Notes: generated by a model not told the origin, from the sequence alone. DNA of 64,000 nt from Rugalucina vietnamica (GCA_964017185.1 OZ024878.1:2707151-2771150); one strand, 5' to 3'. Positions 9,522 through 22,815 are shown, counted from the stretch's first letter. Translations and numbers: made by a program.

Positions 9522-12500
9522 TCATTTAGAACTGAATCTTGATCTGAAGTTCTTGACAGCCTCTTCCTTGTCAACTTTGTTCACTTTATCTGTAGTATAT
9601 CCAGGAATGGACACTGCTGGTCGGATTAGCTGAGCCTTGGCCTCCTTCACAGTCTTGAAGGTTGTCCTCAGAGACCACACGGCGTCCATCAAATCATCAA
9701 CATAATCTGGAGAAAAAAAACAGCAACCATTTATTATCAAAATTCAAACGGCCAAAACTGAAGGATGGTCAAGTTACTAAATAATAGGCAATGTTGTTTC
9801 TAGTATTATTTTTTGTAATACTGTTGCTATGTATGACCAATAATTGCTTGTCTCAGCCACCAATTTTTTAGTCATGTCGGGACAGAGCGACCACTTCCTG
9901 GATATTTATCACAACTGTAGGAAGTAAATGTGTCTTGCTTTCAAGGTGACCCCAGCAGGGATTGAACCCCTTGAGTATCGGTCATTCACTCTACCACAAG
10001 GCACCAAGCTCCCTAAAATGTTATGTTTGACTATGTAAGGTAATACAGGGGTAAACTATTAAAACATGATCTCAATAAATTTACTTTATAATTTTCTTTT
10101 AGTCTGTTTTAGTCGGTTGTAACCCTTACCCAGATTTGTTAAAGTTGGGTGAAAATTTGGGCCAACACCCATTGGGCGTTGATATATGATTCTTGGTAAA
10201 CCGTTCAGGTCAAAGCCTTCACAGAAAAAGTAGTTCAAGTCATACCATCCAAACACAAACATTTTAGTTTACTGATATGGTTATGTATTTTAAAGCACAT
10301 TTTGCATGTCATGACTTCCTACTGATAGATAGGAGGCCCATAAAATTGAGTCAATGTCCAGACATGACCTGAGCTGTTGACTGTGACGTAAAGCATCAAT
10401 TACATTAGGAAAACATGTCCTTGTAAAGTATACCCCCTCAAACCCCAATTTTATATAGTAAAACTGTGGTATGCAGGGGTATACCTATTTTTCTTATTTT
10501 TGCTCCAAAACATAGATTGTGGGTACATGTACTCGTTAGAACTGACTCGGCGAGGCAGTTCTAACGTGTACCCACAAACTATGTTTTGGAGGAAAAATAA
10601 GAAAAATATCAAAATTTTCTACTAAAACTTTTCATTTTTTACAACTTTAGAAATCACTGTATATTGCATGGGCAAGTTTTCGTAATGATTAAAAAAAAAT
10701 AAAAAAAAAATAATCAATGACAACATGTTGTTGTTCCAGATTTTGCAAATAAAATATTGAAACAGCAAATTGTGCAAAATATATTTACCATATGTCACCT
10801 TTGTAGTTACTTTCGTAACAACCTCTTTCCCCTTTTTGTACTTTGGGTAGGATAGTTTCCACCTTGGAACTCCCTCTGCAGTGACAGCTTGGGCTTTGTT
10901 GACATTTTCATTGAAATGGAGTGCAGCTAGCAGCAACCTGAAATAAATGTAATGATAACAATCAATTGCCATAAAATTGTGATATAGATAAAATTTGATT
11001 TGAGTCCCTCAAAATAGTTTAATGCACTATACTGAAAATAAAACATGAAAACATGAAACATATCTTACGAATGGCTATTGCCATCAGTCGACAGATTAGT
11101 GGTCACATATTGGGAAAGAGCTGTTCACTCAGCTTACAATATGCTCTTTTTGAATTAGTTCCTGGTTTATTTTTCCAGCCTCAGCTTTTGGAGTAAGACT
11201 TTCTTTTTAAATGGTAGGAACCATTTCCAGATCATTGCTTAATTTTACCATTTCAGGTAAGTAGCATAATTTATATAAAATATTTCACAAATATATATAA
11301 AAATGGATACTTATAAATGCAAGTTTGCTATGATTCAGTTACTACTTGTGTAGATTTGGGAAACATGGACTTTTACTCTGCTGTACACTTACTTTGCTTC
11401 CATAGACTCGTAGAAAAAGTGACCATGCTTGGACGCAAAGTAACACACAATCTTATGGAAGGCCTCCAAGGAAGACGTCTGCTCTTTGCCGGATAGCTGC
11501 TCAATGTCATTCTTTAGTCGGGTACTCTGTATCACAGCCTTCAGTTCTTTATGTGCTTTTGTCTCTGGAAATGTATTGAGTATTATTACATAGATCTATG
11601 TGACTATCAAAAAAAATATGAGGGTAAATGAAATAGCAACCCTGATTCCTATAAATGGACTGTTTGGCCTTTTCAACTGATTAAAGCATAACATGCTATT
11701 TTTGAAACCCACTCATGCACTCGCTAAAATGGTGTGTCTTACATATGCCACAAATAGTGGTCATACCCAAGACAATGACTAAGATAATTAAGGCATCTAA
11801 CCTCATCTTGTCTGTTTATAAAAGAAACAACAGTGATCTGCTTCAAATAAGTACATGTAATCTGCTTGAAATAACAGTGATCTGCTTGAAAAAAAAAAGT
11901 TTCATGAATCAATTTACATATTTGAAATACCTTTGCCTATCCAGTTTCTGTCGATATCACCATGTAAACATCTTGGAAAGAGTTCACCGTGTCCCTCATG
12001 AACATTCGTGATGTGTCTTTCGATTGACAGCCACTTCTCCACCACCATCTGTTTGTTGCCCCCACTGGATGCCGCACACCAGTACAGATGATTAGAGATT
12101 GATTTTATCCATGGGGCAACCACTTCACACTTTGGTTTCTTGGCGATTTTATCCAATTTCTTCTTCACAGCTGTATGAAAATAAATAAAAATAAACTGAG
12201 ATTTTTTAGAGCAGTGAGCATATTAATGAGAAAATGGATGGGCCATACTGCGGTTTCGACTAGATATGTCTCTTCTGTGACCCTCTAGATTTGGCAAAAT
12301 GGAGTCAACAAGAAATACTGTATACTGTATATATGCACCCACCATGAATTATACTCATTACTGCATCATAAGTAACCTATATTTCTTTTCGTAACGACCA
12401 TCATCATGTGATTCAAATTTGAAAATGATAGTTGATGAACATACTGTAAAATCAGTTGAGACAGGCTATCATTATTGTCTCAGTTTTATTTTTATTGTGA

Positions 12501-15500
12501 ACTCTAATACCTATAAGCTTGGAAATTATTTTTAGTATTGAATTAAAATTTCATGATTAACATGAGCATCAAAAATGCTTTATAAAGGTCTGGTAAGAGA
12601 TAATTAAAGATTCTCACACTTTGATATGTGCCACACGTCAAACCAATGTTGGATTTCAGGATGGTCGGTTCTCAGCCATTTCCGAACCTGGCAATGACGA
12701 TCAGTGATGATGTCGGTGATCTGTAACTGCTGTTCTGTTAGGTAGGAAACACCACGCTTCAGACCCTCAAGCTCCATATGATAGCTAGATGGCACCTCGT
12801 TGCTCTGAAAATGAAGTATTACAAGAGTCACTAAATTGCTAAATGCGAACAAAAGTTTGTCATTGCAAATGGGGCATTAGCTTGATGCACATGATGACAG
12901 TAGTGCCTGATCTAACAGAAGCTATATTGGTGATTTGTTTTCACTTTCCAGTATTCATTTTGTTTTATTGTGGTCTGTCTTCCCCTTTCAAAGTATCTCT
13001 ACTTCAATAGCAAAACCTAAACAAACTGCAACGGCAAACAGCCACCTTCTGGAAAGCAGAGCTATTTACTTGGTAAAACTGCACATGCTATACTTAATCT
13101 ACATACCAGAAGTTTAGTGGGATCTGATTGTTAACAGCATTTGGACTAACAGCATTTGGACTTCAAACATTGAATCCTATACTTGTTTTAAAATAATATA
13201 TCAAACAGACTTGGTACTGGAGCAAGCATATGTATAGCTCACAAACAGCACAAGTAGTTTACACATATTATGACTTTGACACTTGTATCTTGTGTTTTTT
13301 TTCTTCTTCAAAACTCGTATTCAAGAGAAGCAGTGGTGCATTGCTCTAAAGGCTAAACAGTAATTCCATTTGCATACCTGTACCAACTGGATAGATAGAA
13401 TCTGGCCACTTTCCGAATCCATCAGGGAGTAACTGCCATACTTTGCTGTGTGGCCTGGAGAACAGCAGCGCCCGTCACCAGCCAGCTTTACAGGTCTGTT
13501 ACGCCGTTCTTCTAGTAATCCTGCCTGGATTAGCATCCACACTTTATTGACTGCCGGAATAATATAATGTTTCTGTAATCTGTAGTATGTGTTTGTACTA
13601 ATACTAGAAATGTTCGCACTCTTGAACAAGTTCAAAGTTTTCACTGTACTGCAGCCACTGAAGTATGCGGCTGCAGTTACACACAGGTTGCCCACAGGCA
13701 TTCGATTCAGAACTGGCCCACTACACCATTCACGAACATGTCCATTGTCACACATAGACTTCACTTTGATCAGAGTCCCAACACTGAATACTGTGTTTCG
13801 GCACTTGCTGAAGCACTCTATACATATTGCAAAGAGTGCTAGTAGACAGGACTGGAAGACAATGTATTTTCTCTCCTTAATTGGGGAAACATCTGGCTCA
13901 CTGGAAAACAAAGATACAAAGACTTATTATATGAATCATTTTTTAAAGCAACAGCTGCCGGCTTTTTCCTGCTTACAAGGACTTTTTCAAGGTTCTGAAT
14001 TGTAATTTCAAAGTGTCTATCTAACTTATTACATTGTATTATTTTTTTTTTGGTTGCTGTTGTTGTTGTTGCTGTTTTTGTGTTCATACTCGGAAGCCAA
14101 TAATGTTTCAGTATTATTGGATCACAGGCACTCTCTCCTAGGTACCTCTATTCAGATTAAAAAAAAAAGAGACCACTAGGCCATAACGATGAGGTTCATA
14201 ATTGAACTAATGTGTATCTTACATGGTATCCTCAATCTCTTCCAGTTCTTCTTCACTATCTGTTGAGTCATCATCACCAGGTAGCCAGTCTGGGTCGTCA
14301 TCCGGGTTGTCTGAGTAAACAATCTCATCATCATCATCGGTACTGTCTTCTTCGTCGAGGAATAAGGGACCTCCAATGATCGTACACTGAACCCCAGTTT
14401 CCTTCACCTCTGGCACATTCTTCTCTTCTTCAGCTTTCAAACCACCAAAATCAGAGACCAAGTACTGTGTACTTCTCTGAGCAGTCTGTAATTTCTTAGT
14501 TTGTGTTGTCTTGACGTAGGTTTTCTACAATAAAAAAAAAAAATAACTAAAAATGTGAGAAACAAACTTATATGAGCGGCTGTATAAGAAAACCAACAAT
14601 CTGCAAAACAAAAGGCGCAGATCAGCTGTGCAGTAAATGCATCAGCGCCTTTGTTTTTGCTACACGGATAGTAGAACCCTTCTTCTTAGATCCGAAATTT
14701 CAAACTTCTAGCCTTTTTCTGTGACTGTACAGCCCGGGTTGTGTCAGACCTGGTCCGAAACTCAAATTGTTGGTTTTCTCATGCAAAGGCTCATACATTA
14801 TTGCCCATAAACAAGTCATCATTGAATTTCTTTTCCAACACTGAATCTTGCAGTTTGTTATACATACAGTATACTAAAAGAAAAGGGTTTCCTATTTTAT
14901 GCGTGCGTGGCATAATGAAGTAGATCTATAGGGTAAGAGCTAGCCATTGGTTAAGCAGAGGCAAACCTGTAATAATAAAACACTATGCACATCTATTGAT
15001 ACAATGGAAAACTTCAATCACATGTAAGCCCTTGTAAAAAATTATTTTAACTGGAAAGACATCAAATATAAGTATAATGCTTAGCCTTTTCAGAAGCTAA
15101 ACATACACAATTCATTATGAGATACATGTATTATGACTAAGGTTTACAGGTATCTACAGCAACTATAATTGACTGTAAAATATTCAGGTTTATCCACATC
15201 CGTATCATTCTCTAACTTGGCTTGCCAATCAAGATAACTTACTCTTCTTTCTGGTGTGGCAGCACAAGGAACTGTTATGAATGTCGTTCTGGGTATTTCT
15301 GCTTGAACAGTCTCTGTACCAGTAGATGCTGTTTGGCTGTTGGGAACCTGCAAAAGGATTAAATTACCAGGTGTGAGACTATACCAAGCCAAATTCCGTA
15401 AAATTGACCCACTGGATCTGGAGAACATTTTTGAGCATTTGTGAGCATGGTAGCCACCATGGTTTTTACCATATACGGGCGTGGCAGCCATCTTGGTCAT

Positions 15501-18500
15501 GTGACCAAGATCCCATGAACAAAGTTTCATTCTCCCTACCCTTGGTGGCTCCACATAAAATTTCATTTTGATCGGTCAAGCTGTTTTAGAGAAGATCTTT
15601 GAAATTGTCGACAACATACAATGACAGACGATCGGTGGATCATGCCTATAGATACTAAAAGCTCACTTTTGAGTCTTCGGCTCAGGTGTGCTAAATAGTT
15701 ATTTTTCCTTACAGAACAACAGCAATTTTAAAACCAGAGGACCAATGGCCACCTGAGATCTGGGATATGCAACTTAAGTTGACCTTGCCATAAAATAGGT
15801 CAAGGTCATCCCAGGGTCATAATTCATATAAACTTTATAGCTCTCCATTCCCTGGTGCTTTATGCCAAGTTTCAAAATTATAGGCCTTCCGGTTCTGAAG
15901 AAGAAGATTCAAAATTATAGGCCTTCCGGTTCTGAAGAAGAAGATTTTTAACGTTTTTTTTTTTTGCTATTTATAGCCATGACAGCCATCTTGGTCATGT
16001 GACCTTAACCTTTTTATAGCTTCATTCCCCCTCCCTAACAATGCTCCACATAAAGTTTTGCTTTAATTGGCCAAGCTGTTTCAAAGAGGAAGATATTTGA
16101 ATATTATGGCCATATACATGTATATAGCCCCTGCCCTGGGGCAGACAACTGAGGTTATTCTTTTCATAAACATAAATCATACTCCCAGCAAGTTTTCGCC
16201 CATTTAATTACATTTTACTAATTTTCCCATGCAAATGCATTAGCGGCCAAAGTTGATCATGCCGTAAAATAGATCAAGGTCATCCCAGGGTCATGATTTA
16301 TACAAACTTTGGATATGTGACCTGGATGTGACCTATACCATCTTGGTCATGTGACCTGGATCATTTAAACAAACTTACGCTCCCCCTTCCCAAGATTGTT
16401 GGTCCACATGAAGTTAGGCTTTGATTGGCCCAGCGAAGAAGATGTTTGAAATTATTGATCAATGACTTATGCCGGAGCATGGGTATACATGTACTATATA
16501 ACTAAGCTCACCTGATGAGTCTTCGGCTCAGGTGAGCTAAAAAACCTACCCAAGTCACAGTTTAGATGGTATAAGAATTAAGATGTGTTACATCTGAGAA
16601 TAATTAAAATGAATCAATTTTCCAACTTCAACTTTGCAATTGACACACTGGCATGATACATATTTAAAAAATATGTTGGGGAAGCCAAGCAAGGACATAT
16701 TACTTTGAAGACAAGTGTCATTTAACAGGGACAGTTCTGGCTCAAAATATTATGAAGAAAAAAAGTTGTTTTTTTCTATCAACACTAGCAGTCAGGGACA
16801 AAACCTAAACAAGTTATAAAAAAAATAACTGAAACAAGTTATTTTTCATTTTCCCTGCATCAGTCAAAATCTGTGAAGTTTTTCTTAATTTAATTGAAAT
16901 ATGCAGGGTTTTACATAATTAAAATGTTAATGGGAGATGCAGCAAGATGAGAGCTTTATACTCACATGGCTGAAAGTTAGTATATACCATTAAGATTTTG
17001 AAAATTTCAGTTTTTTATGCATTTTTTTGGCATCAGAATGGCAAAATCCCTGATTTTAAAACATCTGTTCCCACCTTACAAGAATTTTGGCACATGTCTA
17101 GACAATTTTCCTAGGATGATGTAACTTAAATGTAGCTACTACAAAAGAATTTCTTAGTACGCATAGTCTAAAAAGTGGTACGCAGGTACTTCAAAGACAA
17201 GTGGGGTAATGATTCTAATAACCTATTCAAGTTAATATTGTCATAATTACCAATAAAAGCATTACTTAAATAAGTGGTTTTTTGATCTGAAAAAAATATC
17301 CAAGAAAAGTGAACTCTAACATCTTGGAAAGGGAGATCATTTAAAGTGTATTAATAACTTGTTTCAGTTATTTTTTTTATAACTTGTTTAGGTTTTGTCC
17401 CTGACTGACTAGTGAGAAATTTTTATCGCAAAATTTTAAAGAAAACTTTTCTGTGATATCTACTTTCTATGAGGTTTTCCTCCCATTCACCCCAATTTAA
17501 TGAAATTTTTGGACCAAAATTAAGCATATCTCTCAACATCTCTGCAGAAAAAAAAAAACTGATGAATTTTCATGAAAAGGTTAAAAGTAGATTAATTACC
17601 TTTGTTGTTCCTGGAGCTTCTCTATTATCTTCTGTTGAGCTGGTGATTTTTGGACGTTTGATCTTTGGTTCATCATCCACAGTTGTATCATCATCCACTG
17701 TGGAGTAAATAGTATCATCTGTCTCTTGTAGCCTTGATTCAACACTTGTGACTTCAGTTTCATGGTCACTGATCACTCGCTCTGAGGGGTCTGTATTGGT
17801 GTTATTCAGCAGCTAGAAATAAAATAGAGAAAATAATCAGCATTCTATAGATGGATGACCTGATCATGACATGTACAAGGTGTAATACATTCATTTACAT
17901 AATTAACTGTATCTTGAGAAACTGGTCTTCTTAGTTTCTTCTCTGGTTTGCATGGGGCACTAAAAGGACCGAAATGACCAAAATTTATTCAAGGGGTCCA
18001 CCTCTGTTTCAAAATATGGGTGAACCTCTAAATATGCAGTCTTCGCGAAATCGTTTTTCAGCTGCAGGACAGCTTTCTGGCACACTGCAAGTTTTAGCTG
18101 GTCAAAACCCCAATTCTGTAGCACAATTCTATATGTTATTCATGGTAAATTTGGAAATGTTTGCCAGACTTTGTCTAACAAATTAAAACATCTTGTCAGT
18201 CAGAATAAAATTTTGCTGTTTTTGACCAACAGACCGGCATTTTTCGTAAAGACTGATTACCGGTATGTTGGTGAGGCCCCCATATATCTGCGGGTGCATA
18301 TCTATTTCAAAGTAGGCACCAACCAATTGGTTATCCACTACGGTCTACGCCATAGGCCACCAATGGGACACTGGATAGGAATTATTTTATGGTGAATTCA
18401 CTCACACTGTTCAATTTTTAATGCCCTGCTAAAAGCCTGGCACATTGGTCAAATTTGTAGTCAAATTCTACTATAAGCTTTGGTCCCCTGAGGCTACTAA

Positions 18501-20461
18501 TATTTAGGAACAACAGCTTGGAGTTGTTCTGTATAAATAATATGAGAGTTATGCTTGGATTTCAGCATGTAAGTGTACACATTACATTTGCAAATAAAAA
18601 TCATACAATTATACTTGAAAAATATAATACATTGTATATATGTTTATTTGAATCAATGAGGCCATATATCAGTGGGTATTTCAAACATTTGGCACTGCAG
18701 GCACATGTGCCCTGCTGTTCCCCCCGTTATCCCCGATCCCACACAAGGTTCCCATTTACTCTCTATTGAGGGTTTTTTACCCCCAAAATGTGTCACGTAC
18801 CCCAAAAATTTGCAAACCTTCTTGTATAAGCCTATTCATAGCGGGTATAAAACTAAGAAAATAAAGCCAGTGTACCCTTATTTTCAAAATTCAGTGGGAA
18901 CTCTGCCCACAGAGACTGGCCACGATACCTACGCCTGGTGCATAAGGTGGCAATTTTCTATCATGGTAATTTAGAGTCAGAGTTACCCCCCGTACCCATC
19001 ATTTCAAAATTCAAATGTAGGAAGGGATTGATTGATTGGTCTAAGGTGGTTGATTCTATGTCTCATTTCTCACAATTTTGCGGTGCCTTCACCACACAGT
19101 CCAGGCCTGATCAGTCCTTGGACTTATTACTATTTTTGAAGTTACAACATTTTGGACAAAAACACATTTTTGATGAAATGTCATGCATCGTGCTTTGCTA
19201 GCTATACATCTGAAATGCCAAAGAATGTTGATTTCAGATAATTTCTAACATGCCTATTATTTTTTATCATTACGAAAACTTGTCCATGCAATATACAGAG
19301 TTTTTGAGCTTTAAAAATTGAAAATCTTTAGCTGAAAAATGTTGATATTTTTCTTATTTTTGCTCAAAACATAGATTGTGGGTACAAATTAGAACCGCCT
19401 CGACGAGGCGGTTCTAAAGAGTACCCACAATCTATGTTTTGGAGTAAAAATTAGAAAAATAGGTATACCCCTGCATACCCCAGTTTTACAATATAAAAGT
19501 GGGGTTTATGGGGGTATTCATTTGGTATTAATTTGGGTTCAGGATTGATAGATTCAAGAATGGTATTAGACTGCTGAAATGTCAAGAAAGAAGTAAACCC
19601 GGGAGATCATGCCTCCTTGACATGCTCTCTTTCAATCTCTTTGATTCCCCACCCATTCCATAGCATTCATGTTTTGGCAATTTATGATAAAATATTCACT
19701 ATACAACAATATTGAATGATGTCAAACAACAGATGAGCAATTCATTATATAGCCAACATACTTCAAAACTATAAAATCTGAAATGGAAAAGCGATCGAGA
19801 CCAAATTGTTCTTTTTTAATATCCAAAGACAATATATCAGACGCCTCGTGTCACTGTAACACGTTCAATGAAGAAGACCGTCAATATCCGAATATAATTA
19901 TATAAATTGCGTACTTGTTTACACCTGAGATGATGATCAGAAATTGATCGACTCAGTATATGAAGATAAATAAACTGATATGGAGAGTCGCCGTGCGGTT
20001 TTTTTTTTTTTTTTTTTTTCTAACGTCTTCCTCTTCTTTTTTTCGCTTCGTTTTTAGTCTTTATTTTTAAACTTTCTATGCTTTTCTTTACAATAGGTGC
20101 AGGAATGGAATCTGTGATTTTAATGGAATCAGTCATTAACTCGAATATTAGATTCCTTTTTTTTCAGTCGTTCATTTCATGTATATTCTAACAAGTCGCC
20201 GCCAAATTTCAAAAGAAAATGACACTCTTATTACCAGCTACCTATATGCTACCGTGCAATACCTGTTGATTCGGTGACTTATTTGATCTTCGAGCCGGTA
20301 AAGATCACTCGCACTTAGGTCACGTGGCGGGCGCGTGCCGCGTAACTAACCGATAGCTCACCCAATTAACAGTTTAATTGGTTGAATAAAGTAACATTAC
20401 GGAAACAATAAATTACACAATGAAAACATAATCGTAATCCCTAGGCCAAAATGCAACCACA

Positions 20462-20519
<58 letters not shown>

Positions 20520-21005
20520 GGCTCTTCTCTCTTCTCTCTCTCTCTCTCTGTTGTAAAATATTCATGTAGAATTTTGAAAAGAATAATACTCCAACTTATG
20601 TATACTTGCCTCTCTAAGGAGCGATTTCTTTTCCACAGGTCGTAGACTGTTGTACAGCTTCGACGGTGATGTTGTTGGTGGAGCTTCTCCGTGGTACCAA
20701 AACTTAGTAGGAATAGCGTCTTTTTTCAAACGCGGCCTCGCCGTCTTCACGTTGCACGAAAATGCCACAATGGGATGCTTTTCGAATGCATCAAAGTCAA
20801 AGTGTAGTCCGCACATTAGAGCGCCTTTCGCCGGTTCCCATTTTTTCTTCTCAAACCCGGGCTCAACATACTTTCTCTTGCACTTTTCTACCCAAATGTC
20901 ATATCTTCGTTTGTCACTGTTTTTATTTGGAAACGTGTGGAAACTTATCTCTTCAGGGTTTTTTCTGTTGTCCTTTTTACATCCCGCTACCGCACATTGT
21001 ACCAT
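9522..21005 (-). CDS. THAP-domain, transposase-derived protein, 10 exons, 823 aa
   Basis: Exons in coding order: 21005-20610, 17812-17600, 15347-15243, 14524-14223, 13900-13378, 12804-12618, 12170-11931, 11564-11393, 10937-10789, 9706-9522. They total 2472 nt with matching phases and no internal stop. Residues 1-100 are a THAP zinc finger: C4, C9, FHTFP at 22-26, W38, C65-x2-H68, AIPT at 97-100. Residues about 240-338 are acidic (DDDDE, DDPDWLPGDDDSTDSEEE). From 339 on the protein resembles a family often found in fish, cnidarians and molluscs: YIVFQSCLLALF, CDNGHVREW, AGDGRCCSPGHTAKYGSYSL, YHMELEGLKR, IITDRHCQVRKWL, WFDVWHISK, SISNHLYWCAASS, QTSSLEAFHKIV, LLLAALHFNEN. The GDG, TDRH and later acidic residues could be a DDE-type core; Kolobok is a candidate superfamily, untested. 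It is intact and intron-rich, which suggests a host gene of transposase origin. The first intron seems to use a GC donor. DNA binding in the nucleus is inferred. Confidence 0.8.
9865..10018 (-). repeat. tRNA-derived SINE, minus orientation
   Basis: Read on the minus strand: GGGAGCTTGGTGCCTTGTGG..TAGAGTGAATGACC, then GGGGTTCAATCCCTGCTGGGG (B box GGTTCAATCC) and a tail ending CTGTCCCGACATGAC. It lies between exons 10 and 9 of the THAP gene. Confidence 0.65.
10408..10688 (-). mobile_element. foldback MITE family A (GTATACCCC), copy 1
   Basis: About 280 bp with imperfect termini (ACGAAAACTTGCCCATGCAA on one side, the complement of AGGAAAACATGTCCGTGCAA on the other), a central palindrome CCGCCTCGGCGAGGCGG type flanked by ACATAGATTGTGGGTAC and its complement, and a GTATACCCCTGCATACCCC block. 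Other copies: 19270-19525, 22478-22815, 29088-29367, 29398-29510 (partial), 33568-33812, 35286-35566, 47137-47410, 48189-48382 (core deleted), 49398-49661, 58212-58430, 60052-60325. No ORF in any. Confidence 0.85.
12203..12310 (+). repeat. interspersed repeat family R2 (GCAGTGAGCATATT)
   Basis: About 100 bp: GCAGTGAGCATATTAATGAG, GGATGGGCCATAC, CTGTGACCCTCTAGATTTGG. Related copies at 43915-44005 and 63575-63660 (inside the interrupted retroelement). In an intron of the THAP gene. Confidence 0.55.
14573..14793 (+). mobile_element. foldback MITE family B, THAP-gene intron 3 copy
   Basis: TGAGCGGCTGTATAAGAAAA at the left and TTTTCTCATGCAAAGGCTCA at the right, with AGGCGCAGATCAGCT / ATCAGCGCCTTTGT inside. 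It is diverged from the 8410 copy. Confidence 0.75.
15400..16540 (-). mobile_element. AGCTCACCTGAGCC foldback element, two diverged partial copies
   Basis: Copies at about 15400-15700 and 15735-16540, each ending on the plus strand with AGCTCAC..TGAGTCTTCGGCTCAGGTG. Their bodies share blocks such as GCCATCTTGGTCATGTGACC, CTCCACATAAAATTT and AGGTCAAGGTCATCCC with the plus-strand copies at 51021-53145 and 55921-58085. They lie in intron 2 of the THAP gene, just beside exon 3. Confidence 0.75.
16783..17414. mobile_element. inverted-repeat element of unknown family
   Basis: About 630 bp bounded by long inverted repeats: CACTAG.CAGTCAGGGACAAAACC at the left and its complement at the right, continuing for about 55 bp through AACAAGTTAT and TAACTGAAACAAGTTATT blocks. 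Noncoding interior. No clear target-site duplication. Confidence 0.65.
19270..19525 (+). mobile_element. foldback MITE family A, THAP-gene intron 1 copy
   Basis: Starts TTACGAAAACTTGTCCATGC, has the CCGCCTCGACGAGGCGG palindrome at 19396-19412 and the GTATACCCCTGCATACCCC block. Its right end is degraded. Confidence 0.8.
20466..20550 (+). repeat. CT dinucleotide microsatellite
   Basis: (CT)n run of about 85 bp, interrupted once by AGGCTCTTCTCTT. It lies about 60 bp past the donor of the first THAP exon, inside intron 1. Confidence 0.95.
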
Positions 21006-21464
21006 TTTGCGGCACTTCTATATCATATAAAGTCTTTTTAATCACGCATGTCCCGTAATGACGTCTTCGAAAACGGCAATGTACACTAAATTAAATCGTT
21101 TTACTGCAGAAACCGATACACGAGATAGAGAGAAAATGTTAATTTATAAATGGGATATTGTAATCGAAAATATTATTCTTTTCTTCTATTTTTTTTTTAT
21201 TCAAGTCACTAAACCAGAGACATGTAATACCGCACTAACGTAATGGAAGCTGCATGTTCGGACATTTATAATTATTGCAACCTTATTTGTCATATAAATA
21301 TTTTTCTCTCTACTTCGTGTATAACCTTTTGCAGAAAATTCGATGTTTGACACAGTAAAGAAGAAATCACAGAGAATAATCACTAGTTAATCCATAAAAA
21401 AGTACTATGCGTCGCGATCTATGTAATATACATGAGTGCCAGAATCCGTTCGCATTGAATAGTA

Positions 21465-21483
21465 TGACGTCATAGCCCCGCCC
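21465..21483. promoter_or_regulatory. CRE plus GC-box-like motif upstream of the THAP gene
   Basis: Palindromic TGACGTCA (21465-21472), then CCCCGCCC (21476-21483), about 460 bp upstream of the THAP gene start; a second ATGACGTC is at about 21058. Both are typical animal promoter words, but use by this gene is unproven. Confidence 0.3.
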
Positions 21484-21499
21484 ACAGGTAACTACCGGA

Positions 21500-22470
21500 A
21501 AAGACCGGAAAATACCGAAGTGAACGTGAATTATTGGATCAACAAAAAATAATGATTTTTCGTGCTAGTTTGGTCAAACACATTGTTTTTATGTTTTAGA
21601 CACTTTATTTGAATATATTCTACAGTTATTTTAGGCTAGAATTACGTAAAACGGCAGCTTTAAGAATAAATGAACAATACATACCGTCAAACGTACTGAA
21701 TTCTGCGGGATTCTGTATCAGGGACCCTTTGATATTGCGGCAGCATATGGAAACATACGACTTGCAATCAACATAATTGAGTGTCTGGAACTCGTGGTTC
21801 ATGCATAAATAATAACTCTGGTATCTGACAAAAGATTAGACCACATCAAATATTCAATATCCGCAGGACTTTCTTGTACGTACAAAGCTCAGAAATAATT
21901 GACTGTCTAGCAAATGTCTCGTCGGGTCGAAGTATTGTGTCAAAACGAATCATTCAATTAGACTGTATAAGTTGGACGTAATATAAGGCGTATATCGAAG
22001 AACCAGTATGACTGTGATCGTATACAGTTGTATACGTGTATACAGTTGTATACGTTGCAATGGACAGCTATCCGGCTTGTTTCATATAATAGAACCATGG
22101 CGTGCATTATACGCTAGAATCGACCATGCAATCGTAGGAAACAACAAGAAAACACTCATTTCCAACTTAACCACCGCGTGAACATAAAATAAGCGAGTGC
22201 ATCACAATACACAATTTGGCAGAACCATTTAAAAAAAAAATAAATAAATAAACTGATCATAAGTCTGTATGACAAACCAAACTCCCAAAATGTTATTATT
22301 TGTTATGTTTCAGTTCGAAACCTTGATATTTTCACGTCGACGTTGACCTTGAAATACTTGGTTCAACAATAGTATTTTTAAACGTAAATAACACTAGAAT
22401 AAAATTATTGAAATCTGACACCGTATAAAATAGGTTAAAGGTCATTTCACAACACCTGAGACCACACATT
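21500..22470. other. intergenic, no gene seen
   Basis: AT-rich sequence with a small repeat of GTATACAGTTGTATACG around 22020-22055. No exon, RNA gene or complete element recognised. Confidence 0.5.
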
Positions 22471-22477
22471 TTATTAT

Positions 22478-22815
22478 CATTACGACAACTTGCCCGTGTA
22501 ATATACAGAGATTCTTTTCACAAGCAAAATAATTGAAAGTTTCATTGGAAAATGTTCAATATTTTTAATATTGTTGCTCGAAACATTGATTGTTGGTACA
22601 CGTTTGAACCGCCTCGCCGATGCGGTTCTAACGAGTACCCACAATCTATGTTTTGGATCAAAAGCAAGAAAAAATGTATACCCCTGCAACCCCCAGTTTT
22701 GCTTTATAAAAGTGGGGTATACGGTATCCATGTAAAAGTGGGGTATACGGTATCCATGTAAAAGTGGGGTATACGGTATCCATGTAAAAGTAGGGTATAC
22801 GGTATCACGATGATT
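22478..22815 (+). mobile_element. foldback MITE family A copy with an internal tandem repeat
   Basis: Family A termini and core (GCCTCGCCGATGCGG). In its right part a unit GTATCCATGTAAAAGTGGGG of about 26 bp is repeated around four times (22715-22806). Confidence 0.75.

Noticed and set aside
20451-21058. Plus-strand open frames opposite the THAP exon
   Set aside because: Antisense shadows of the THAP coding exon and the CT microsatellite.
5375-21500. The ballast/THAP pair as one transposon with terminal repeats
   Set aside because: I compared the sequences outside both genes and found no convincing inverted or direct repeats; kept only as a hypothesis.
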